A program made the position numbers and the translations under genes. 64,000 nucleotides of DNA. It comes from Pseudomonas aegrilactucae. Its GTDB lineage: Bacteria; Pseudomonadota; Gammaproteobacteria; Pseudomonadales; Pseudomonadaceae. The number at the start of each line of letters is the position of its first letter. Position 1 is the first letter of the stretch. The stretch lies in contig NZ_JAHTBI010000015.1 in the NCBI RefSeq assembly GCF_019168305.1, positions 1 through 64,000 on the forward strand, written 5' to 3'. Below the pieces are notes generated by a model. That model was not told the DNA's origin. It made no database searches and was given only the letters and a program-made list of their open reading frames with translations. Below, piece by piece: positions 58,059-64,000 of this stretch.

Positions 58059-59323
58059 GTGCGGATGACCTGTTCGGCGGCCCGCGGCAGAACCCGGACA
58101 GTGACCCGCAGGGCCTCAAGCGCGCCCTGCACCGGCACATCATCGATGCCATCGAGGACACCGGGCGCAACCTGCTGGAAGGTTCACGGCCGGTGCTGGC
58201 GCAGTTCGTGGTCGAGCAGGTCGGTGACTATATCGCGCGCCAGCGCCTGGCGCTGTCGCGCTACGAGATGGAGCGCCTGGCCGAGGAAATCGTCGATGAA
58301 CTCACCGGCTTCGGCCCGCTGGAGGTGCTGTTGCGCGATGCCAGCGTCACCGAAATCCTGGTCAACGGCCCGCACCGGGTGTTCATCGAGCGCGCCGGTG
58401 TGCTGCAGCAGACGGACCTGCGCTTTATCGATGCACACCATGTCGAGCGGGTCATGCAGCGCATCCTGGCACCCCTGGGGCGGCGCCTGGACGAGTCGTC
58501 GCCGATGGTCGATGCACGCATGCCCGACGGCAGCCGGGTGAATGCGATCATCCCGCCGGTGGCGCTGGACGGTCCCTGCCTGTCGATCCGCAAGTTTCGC
58601 AAAGACATGCTCAAGGGTGCCGACCTGCTGGCCACGCGCGCCATCGATCAGGCCATTTTCGACTTCTTCGGGCGGGCGGTGAGCAAGCGCTGCAACATTC
58701 TTGTCAGCGGCGGTACCGGCACCGGCAAGACCACCCTGCTCAATATCCTCAGCCAGTTGATCAGCCCCCGCGAGCGGCTGGTGACCATCGAGGACGTGGC
58801 CGAGCTGCAACTGGACCACCCGCACGTGGTGCGCCTGGAAACCCGCCCGCCCAATGCCGAGGGGCATGGCGAGATCAAGGCCAGCGAGTTGATCCGCAAC
58901 GCCCTGCGCATGCGTCCCGACCGCATCATCCTGGGCGAGATTCGCGGCGTCGAGGTGCTCGATGTGCTGACCGCGATGAACACCGGGCATGACGGCTCGA
59001 TGAGCACCGTGCACGCCAACACCGCGCAGGATGCGCTGTTGCGCCTGGAGACCCTGGTGGGGCTGACCGGGCGTCAGGTGGCCGAGAAAACCTTGCGCCA
59101 GATGATCTGCGCGGCACTGGATGTGGTGGTCCAGCTGGCGCGCCTGCCCGATGGCCGGCGCTGCGTCAGCGAGGTGCTGGAGGTGGTCGGGGTGCGCGAT
59201 GACGTGTACGTCACCAATACCCTGTTTCGCCTGGACCGGCGTGGCGGCGAGGTGTTCGTCCGCGACGCGGTCAACCCGGCCAGCGACAAGCTGCGTCGTG
59301 ACATCGGGGAGCCTGCGCCGTGA
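58055..59323 (+). CDS. tadA: Tad pilus ATPase TadA (CpaF)
   Basis: TadA is the secretion ATPase that powers Flp pilus assembly. The 422 residues show GFGPLEVLLRDASVTEILVNG near residue 85, Walker A SGGTGTGKTTLLN near residue 222, the Asp box VTIEDVAELQL, Walker B MRPDRIILGEIRG near residue 288 and the His box HDGSMSTVHANT near residue 310. The short overlaps with tadZ and tadB indicate coupled translation. Confidence 0.96.
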   Translation: MSADDLFGGPRQNPDSDPQGLKRALHRHIIDAIEDTGRNLLEGSRPVLAQFVVEQVGDYIARQRLALSRYEMERLAEEIVDELTGFGPLEVLLRDASVTEILVNGPHRVFIERAGVLQQTDLRFIDAHHVERVMQRILAPLGRRLDESSPMVDARMPDGSRVNAIIPPVALDGPCLSIRKFRKDMLKGADLLATRAIDQAIFDFFGRAVSKRCNILVSGGTGTGKTTLLNILSQLISPRERLVTIEDVAELQLDHPHVVRLETRPPNAEGHGEIKASELIRNALRMRPDRIILGEIRGVEVLDVLTAMNTGHDGSMSTVHANTAQDALLRLETLVGLTGRQVAEKTLRQMICAALDVVVQLARLPDGRRCVSEVLEVVGVRDDVYVTNTLFRLDRRGGEVFVRDAVNPASDKLRRDIGEPAP

Positions 59324-60207
59324 TCGGCGCACTGCTGCTGGGGCTGTTTTGCCTGGCCCTGCTGGGGGTGTCGATTCGGCTCTTCTACAGTGGCCTGCGC
59401 AAATCCGGCAACGAACGCATCATGCAGCGCCTGGGCCAGCACCAGGTGCCCGTGGCACACAGCAGCCCCAGCCGCCTGGGCGGGCTGGAGCGGGTGTTGC
59501 TGCGGGCCGGTTTCGACTGGCGTACCGAGCGCCTGGTGATGTGGCTGGCGCTGTGGCTGCTGCTGGCCGGCGTGGCGGGGCTGTTCGGTGGCTGGCCTGG
59601 CGCACTGCTGGCGGTGGTGCTGGGGCCGGTGCTGCTGCGCCTGTACCTGAGCTGGTGCTACCAGCGCCGGGTACAGCAGATCATCGCGCAGTTGCCGACC
59701 CTGCTCGATCAGTGCGTGCGCAGCCTCAAGGCGGGGCGCACGCTGAACGACGCGGTGATCGGCGCCATCGACGCTGCGCGCGAGCCATTGCTGGGGACCC
59801 TGCAGCGGGTCAAGCGCAACGTTCACATGGGCGTGAGCCTGGACGATGCGATGTCGGATCTGGCGCAACTGTACGAGCGTGATGAATTGCGCATGTTCGC
59901 CCTGGGCCTGCGCATCAATCATCGTTATGGCGGCAATGCCAGCGAGTTGCTGGAGAACCTGATCAAGGTCATTCGCGAACGCGAGCAGGGTGCCCGGCAA
60001 TTGCGCGCGATGACGGGTGAAACCCGTATCACCGCGGTGGTGCTGGCGGTGCTGCCGGTGAGCGTGGCCGGCTATTTTCTGCTGAGCAATCCCCACTACC
60101 TGCTGACCATGTGGCACGACGCTGTTGGCCAGCGCCTGCTGTTCAGTGCCTTCGTGCTGCAGGGGTTGGGGTGTGTGGTGTTGTGGCGCATGTTGCGGAG
60201 TATCTGA
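59320..60207 (+). CDS. tadB: Tad inner-membrane platform protein TadB
   Basis: TadB is one of two GspF/TadC-type membrane proteins on which the pilus is built. The 295 residues have an N-terminal helix, two helices near 85-125, the GspF cytoplasmic domain (QIIAQLPTLLDQCVRSLKAG near residue 124) and two C-terminal helices. The start is GTG, overlapping the tadA stop by 4 bp. Confidence 0.93.
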   Translation: MIGALLLGLFCLALLGVSIRLFYSGLRKSGNERIMQRLGQHQVPVAHSSPSRLGGLERVLLRAGFDWRTERLVMWLALWLLLAGVAGLFGGWPGALLAVVLGPVLLRLYLSWCYQRRVQQIIAQLPTLLDQCVRSLKAGRTLNDAVIGAIDAAREPLLGTLQRVKRNVHMGVSLDDAMSDLAQLYERDELRMFALGLRINHRYGGNASELLENLIKVIREREQGARQLRAMTGETRITAVVLAVLPVSVAGYFLLSNPHYLLTMWHDAVGQRLLFSAFVLQGLGCVVLWRMLRSI

Positions 60208-60208
60208 G

Positions 60209-61093
60209 ATGGCCGTCTTGCTCAGTGCCGTGCTGTTTTTTGCCGCGTTTGTCCTGCTGCTGAGCCAATGGGCGCGCCAGCGTCGTCGCCAGCGCCTGGT
60301 GGAGCAACGCCTGCAGGGTCGCCAGCGCGACGAGAACCCGCTGGGCAGTTGGTTGCAGCGCCTGGGCAGCAGCCGTCTGGGCCAGCGCGCGCTGAACCTG
60401 GATGGGGAGACCCGTCAGTTGCTTGACCGGCTGGGGTGGCGGCGCTCGCGCCAGCGTTCGCTGTACGCTGCCGTGCAGGTGGGGCTGCCGGTGTGTCTGA
60501 TGGGGGCGGGGGTGGTGGTGCAGGAAGTGTTCTTGCGCGAGATGCGCTCGCCCTGGCTGTTGCCGTTGATGGGGCTGGGGCTCGGCTATCTGCTGCCCAA
60601 GCGTGCGCTGGCCTGGCTGGCCCGGCGTCGCCAGCGCCAGGTGGCGCAGGAGGTGGCGACCTTCATACCGTTGTTGCGCATCATGTTCGAGTCGGGCCTG
60701 GCCGTGGAGCAGAGCCTGCGCCTGCTGAGCCTGGAAGGACGCCCGTTGCTGCCGGTGCTGAGCGAAGAGTTGCGGCTGGTGCTGGTGCGGGTGGATTCGG
60801 GGCTGGCGCTGGCGCCGGAGCTGGAACAGGCCGCGCAGTTGCTGGGCGTGGATGAGTTCAGTGATACCTGCATCATCCTGCGCCAGTTGCTGACCCAGGG
60901 CGGTGGGGCGATGAAGTCGCTGCTGGCGCTCAAGCAACTGCTCGATGACCGGCGCCTGACCACGCTGCAGGAACGGATTTCGAAGATGTCGGGAAAGATG
61001 TCGGCCGTGATGATGCTGTTTCTGTTCCCGGCGTTGTTGATCGTACTCGCCGGGCCGGGGTTTACCGCCCTGGTCCGGGCATTCGGGGCTTGA
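60209..61093 (+). CDS. tadC: Tad inner-membrane platform protein TadC
   Basis: TadC is the second GspF-type platform subunit, partner of TadB. The 294 residues have an N-terminal helix (AVLLSAVLFFAAFVLLL), paired helices near 90-125, a cytoplasmic GspF domain (FIPLLRIMFESGLAVEQSLRLL near residue 155) and a C-terminal helix (AVMMLFLFPALLIVLAGPGF). It starts one base after the tadB stop. Confidence 0.93.
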   Translation: MAVLLSAVLFFAAFVLLLSQWARQRRRQRLVEQRLQGRQRDENPLGSWLQRLGSSRLGQRALNLDGETRQLLDRLGWRRSRQRSLYAAVQVGLPVCLMGAGVVVQEVFLREMRSPWLLPLMGLGLGYLLPKRALAWLARRRQRQVAQEVATFIPLLRIMFESGLAVEQSLRLLSLEGRPLLPVLSEELRLVLVRVDSGLALAPELEQAAQLLGVDEFSDTCIILRQLLTQGGGAMKSLLALKQLLDDRRLTTLQERISKMSGKMSAVMMLFLFPALLIVLAGPGFTALVRAFGA

Positions 61094-61106
61094 AGGGAGA
61101 GGCGGG

Positions 61107-61790
61107 ATGAAAGCATGCATCGTAGGGCTGGGACTGTTGTTGCTCGGCGGCTGCGCCACGGACGGATCGGCGCGGTGGCTGGCGTTGCCGGGTGCGACGG
61201 CCAGTTGCGCCCAACCGGACTCCGGCCAGGAACTGTCGTTGAACATGGCCGACGACATGCTGGCCGATGGGCGTCCGCATGCGAGCCTGGCGCACCTTGA
61301 GCAATTGCCTGACACGCTTGCGCAGGTGCGTGTGCGCAAGGCCAAGGTGTTGCGCCTGCTGGGGCGCAGCGAGGCCGAGCCGTTGTACCGCGGCCTGCTG
61401 GGTGGCTGCCTGGCGGCGGAGGGCGAGCATGGCCTGGGGCAGATGGCGGCGGCGCGGGGTGACAACGTGCAGGCGCAGCAGCACTTGCAGCGGGCCATGC
61501 GCCTGAGCCCGACCGACGAGAAGATCCGCAACGACCTGGGGGTGGTCTACCTCAACCTGGGCAAGTTGGAGCAGGCGCGTTTCGAGTTTTTGACGGCGAT
61601 CGAGCTGAAGGATTCCGATCGGTTGGCGGCGGTCAACCTGGTGACTTTGTTGCTGTACCAGGACAAGTGGCAGCAGGCGGCGGACCTGGTCAGCCGGCTG
61701 GGGTTGAGCGCGGCGCAGTTCAGTGAGGCGCAGGCGCGAGCCGAGCAACTCAAACCTGGCAGCGGTGCTACCGCGCAGAGGTCGTCATGA
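61107..61790 (+). CDS. tadD: Tad pilotin-like lipoprotein TadD with TPR repeats
   Basis: TadD is a tetratricopeptide lipoprotein thought to help secretin assembly. The 227 residues comprise a lipoprotein signal (LLLLGGC, cysteine near residue 15) and TPR-like helices, the clearest being SPTDEKIRNDLGVVYLNLGKL near residue 135. GGGAGAGGCGGG precedes the ATG. The stop overlaps the next gene by 4 bp. Confidence 0.9.
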   Translation: MKACIVGLGLLLLGGCATDGSARWLALPGATASCAQPDSGQELSLNMADDMLADGRPHASLAHLEQLPDTLAQVRVRKAKVLRLLGRSEAEPLYRGLLGGCLAAEGEHGLGQMAAARGDNVQAQQHLQRAMRLSPTDEKIRNDLGVVYLNLGKLEQARFEFLTAIELKDSDRLAAVNLVTLLLYQDKWQQAADLVSRLGLSAAQFSEAQARAEQLKPGSGATAQRSS

Positions 61791-62044
61791 AGACAGCAGT
61801 GGTGATGGTGATGGTGGTGCTGCCGGGGTGGGTGCAGGCGATCGAGCCTGGGCCCTCGTCGAAGGCGCAAGGGGCGACCGAAGCCTGGTTGCAGGTGCAG
61901 GCCAGTGGGCAGCAGGCGTCGAAGACGCCGCAGACGGCCACGCCCAAGGAGCGTGAGCAGAGCATGCAGCGCTGGCTGGACAGCTACAAGTATGTGATTC
62001 CGGACTTCTTTCGGTGGGAGAAGAGCAGCAATTCGGACAAGTAA
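61787..62044 (+). CDS. DUF3613 domain small periplasmic protein
   Basis: This 85-residue protein has a signal peptide (VVMVMVVLPGWVQA) and a short domain ending QRWLDSYKYVIPDFFRW that matches DUF3613, found at the end of tad operons in Pseudomonas. Its role is unknown. It overlaps tadD by 4 bp and is followed at once by a strong terminator, so it is the last gene of the tad operon here. Confidence 0.87.
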   Translation: MKTAVVMVMVVLPGWVQAIEPGPSSKAQGATEAWLQVQASGQQASKTPQTATPKEREQSMQRWLDSYKYVIPDFFRWEKSSNSDK

Positions 62045-62045
62045 C

Positions 62046-62073
62046 AAAAAGCCCAGCATGCGCTGGGCTTTTT
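62046..62073. terminator. Bidirectional terminator ending the tad operon
   Basis: AAAAAGCCCAGC-ATGC-GCTGGGCTTTTT is a perfect 12-bp stem with T-runs on both strands. It serves the tad operon on the plus strand and the small leftward gene that stops 2 bp away. Confidence 0.95.
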
Positions 62074-62074
62074 A

Positions 62075-62200
62075 TTACTTCTGTTTGGCGGATGCGTTCT
62101 TGAGCACCATGTTCTTGAGCTCTTCTCGCGTCTGCTCAAACGCTTTATGAGTATTTTTTTCTTCTTTGTACTTGTTTTTTAACACTTTTAGGGAGGTCAT
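62075..62200 (-). CDS. 41-residue basic protein, unknown function
   Basis: A short open frame with an optimal ribosome site (AGGAG, 5 bp before the ATG) encodes 41 residues beginning MTSLKVLKNKYKEEKN and ending KNASAKQK. It is highly charged, with about 11 lysines, probably helical, with no signal or membrane segment. It lies 25 bp after the larger unknown gene on the same strand and ends exactly at a terminator, which supports a real gene. It is AT-rich compared with the tad genes. Confidence 0.65.
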   Translation of the reverse strand: MTSLKVLKNKYKEEKNTHKAFEQTREELKNMVLKNASAKQK

Positions 62201-62225
62201 GATTACTCCTGAAAGTTGTATGAAA

Positions 62226-62960
62226 TCATGTCGCCGAGGGGGCGTCCGGCCCAAGCTGCGTCAAGGAAACTAGCATTTTTCCGAAATGATAGCAAATGGG
62301 CTCCATGAGTTGTGCGAAGTTCATGGCGCTGTCCTCATCGCGAAAGATATATTTTTTGTTTCTGTAGATATTCAATACTGCAATGGTCTGGTAAGACGGC
62401 AATTGTTCCGTCGCGGTGTCACGTCGATATTGAATCGGTATGGAAAGTATGGATTGTGCCTCTTCGATGCCGTTGTAGTACTCGAGAACATCCTGTTTGA
62501 ATCGATTACAGTATTCCTTGTTTTTATATTCGAGATTTTCAAGGAATTTTTCGATTTCGTATTTTGTGTCGTGCAGATACTGGGCGGTACCGAAGCTGGC
62601 GCAGGTGGGTGCGCCGGGAAGGATGGGCTGCGTGATGGTGTCGGAATTTCCCTGCTCGGCATACGCAAAACAGACAGGGCCTTTCATGAAGTCATCTTGC
62701 TCGCCGAATTCAACCTTGGTCGATACGGTCAGCGTCGTGTCCTCAAGCACCAGAATGCCACTGCATTTGGCCACCTTGCCCAGCACGGAGGCGTTGTACA
62801 GGAAAAGCGTGCTGCTATCGAGGATATCGACGATGTTACCCAGGCTGTCATCGGTGAGTGATACCGGATTGAACAGATCGGACGGTAGCATCATCATGAT
62901 AGTGGCTCGGTACACCGAAGACTTACCTGCATTACCGTCCCAGTCCTTTGCCAGGGACAA
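62226..62960 (-). CDS. Unrecognised AT-rich gene, 5' end doubtful
   Basis: I do not recognise this protein. From the TTG at 62960 it has 244 residues, with a helical middle (KYEIEKFLENLEYKNKEYC near residue 135) and a strand-helix end (TIAVLNIYRNKKYIF, AQLMEPICYHFGKMLVSL) that could be GAF-like. Base composition is AT-rich and codon use differs from neighbours, suggesting transfer. The frame stays open and protein-like upstream (EELTVPRPNPAILHQLIREC and on) to 63074 but without an ATG, GTG or TTG; an ATG-started frame, MRKSADHSSLKRSLV, joins it only by a one-base shift near 63060. A frameshift or truncation is therefore possible. Confidence 0.6.
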   Translation of the reverse strand: MSLAKDWDGNAGKSSVYRATIMMMLPSDLFNPVSLTDDSLGNIVDILDSSTLFLYNASVLGKVAKCSGILVLEDTTLTVSTKVEFGEQDDFMKGPVCFAYAEQGNSDTITQPILPGAPTCASFGTAQYLHDTKYEIEKFLENLEYKNKEYCNRFKQDVLEYYNGIEEAQSILSIPIQYRRDTATEQLPSYQTIAVLNIYRNKKYIFRDEDSAMNFAQLMEPICYHFGKMLVSLTQLGPDAPSAT

Positions 62961-63232
62961 TACGCCATGCAGGCATTCGCGGATGAGTTGGTGCAGTATC
63001 GCAGGGTTGGGGCGGGGTACGGTCAGCTCTTCTTTGAACTTCTTCCGGTGCCCGCCACCTGACCAGGCTGCGCTTCAACGATGAGTGGTCAGCAGATTTT
63101 CTCATAGCCCCGACCGGCTCTCTACCTGGAAATGGGCACCGAATGCGACACCGGGTCAATTCAAGGGCGCGTGGCGTGAGGCTCCAGGTGCTTTACCCTT
63201 TGCCTCTCATGCGTGCTGTATCGTCAGATTGG

Positions 63233-63994
63233 TCAGTGCGCGGTCACCCGCTGACGCAGTGTCGACGGGCTGGGTGCCAACGCCAGCGCCAGTTGCGTAC
63301 GGTTGTGCATGTGAGTCAGGCGCAGCACCTGCGAGACATACAACTTCACCGTGTTCTCGGTAATCCCCAGCTCACAGGCAATCTGGTAGTTGGTCTGGCC
63401 CTTGCCCACCAGCCGCGCCACGTCCAGCTGACGCGGTGACAATTGATCGAAGATCGCCGGGATGCTCTCGCTCGCCGGCGCACGGTCGTCGCTGCCGTCG
63501 CGACTGCCCGCCGCCTGTTCGCGTGCCTTGCCCAGGTCCTGGTAAAGATCGTCGATGGACTCGGCCAGGTACTGCAGCTTCTGGTTGAGGTGGCCCAGGT
63601 GGTTGTAGTTCTTCTGTCGCTCCAGCAGCACCGCCTCCTGGCGCTGCAGGCCTTCGAGCAACTCGTCGAGGTTGACCGGTTTCTGGTAGTAGTCGGCAAA
63701 ACCTTCGCGCAACGCCTTGATCACATCCTGCTTGTCGGCACGCCCCGTCAGCATGATGGCTTCGAAGACGCGCTGCTGGCCGGCCACTGTCCTGAGCGCC
63801 TTGACCAGCTCGATGCCATCGCGCTCGGGCATGTGCAGGTCACACAGCACCAGGCCGATCTGCGGGTCACCGGCAAAGCGCGCGATGGCCTCGCTGCTGC
63901 AATGGCAGGGGACACAGCGGTACCCGCTGCTCTCGATAAACTCGCACAACTCTTCAACGATCAAGGGCTGGTCATCGACAACCAGGACCTTCAC
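63233..63994 (-). CDS. pprB: PprB-like LuxR-type response regulator
   Basis: In P. aeruginosa PprB activates the Tad pilus genes. This 253-residue product has a receiver domain (acidic pair in VLVVDDQPLIVEEL, aspartate in LVLCDLHMPERDG near residue 57, lysine in YYQKPVNLDEL), a helical linker (about 115-185) and a LuxR-type helix-turn-helix (LSPRQLDVARLVGKGQTNY onward). The GTG start lies 6 bases from the window end, and the frame is open to the edge, so the true start may lie outside. A partner kinase PprA would be expected beyond the edge. Confidence 0.85.
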   Translation of the reverse strand: MKVLVVDDQPLIVEELCEFIESSGYRCVPCHCSSEAIARFAGDPQIGLVLCDLHMPERDGIELVKALRTVAGQQRVFEAIMLTGRADKQDVIKALREGFADYYQKPVNLDELLEGLQRQEAVLLERQKNYNHLGHLNQKLQYLAESIDDLYQDLGKAREQAAGSRDGSDDRAPASESIPAIFDQLSPRQLDVARLVGKGQTNYQIACELGITENTVKLYVSQVLRLTHMHNRTQLALALAPSPSTLRQRVTAH

Positions 63995-64000
63995 TGGGCT

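Overview
The window is a GC-rich chromosomal segment of a fluorescent Pseudomonas, most likely of the P. putida group. The evidence is the gene order retS-purD-purH-fis-dusB, DUF3426 protein, prmA, accC-accB-aroQ-dsbD, ctpL-like chemoreceptor, GGDEF regulator, DUF2333, NUDIX, SUI1, speA, which I recall as the P. aeruginosa PA4839-PA4856 neighbourhood. The putida-type REP doublet (CGCTGGCAAGCCAGCTCCCACAGG and its inverse) also recurs seven times between genes. No tRNA, rRNA, CRISPR array, insertion sequence or prophage was seen.

Layout. (1) 127-7634: two divergent cobalamin gene sets, cobK-cbiD-cobL leftward and cobG-cobH-cobI-cobJ rightward, covering much of corrin ring synthesis. (2) 7635-10210: an accessory island of three unrecognised proteins that look like diverged copies of one another, behind a long spacer with a 23-bp near-palindrome. 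(3) 10214-20530: conserved backbone with a MarC-type membrane protein, the RetS hybrid kinase, purD, purH, fis-dusB, a DUF3426 protein and prmA. (4) 20737-27765: acetoin catabolism. The acoXABC operon reads leftward from a clear sigma-54 promoter, acoR diverges from it, and a decayed 2,3-butanediol dehydrogenase lies at the operon end. (5) 27938-42149: conserved backbone with biotin carboxylase genes, aroQ, dsbD, a chemoreceptor, a diguanylate cyclase, DUF2333, NUDIX, SUI1, speA and a MATE exporter. (6) 42295-50086: an envelope pair, alpha-2-macroglobulin lipoprotein and PBP1c, around a small membrane protein. (7) 50336-53589: a glycine-rich, collagen-like repeat lipoprotein followed by an FhaC/ShlB-type outer-membrane transporter with no conventional TpsA partner. 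(8) 53679-64000: a Tad (type IVb) pilus locus with an orphan receiver, Flp pilin on the minus strand, rcpC-rcpA-tadZ-tadA-tadB-tadC-tadD-DUF3613 on the plus strand, a small AT-rich unknown module, and a PprB-like regulator at the window edge.

Most interesting material: the triplet of unknown paralogues; the repeat lipoprotein/FhaC pair with a strong terminator hairpin just before the transporter gene; the sigma-54 promoter with twin upstream palindromes at aco; the butanediol dehydrogenase decaying by deletions and a 4-bp slippage; a 13-bp inverted repeat enclosing the probable aroQ-accBC promoter; and a 41-residue gene beside an AT-rich gene whose 5' end looks frameshifted. Start sites and functions were judged by reading alone; no database search was possible.
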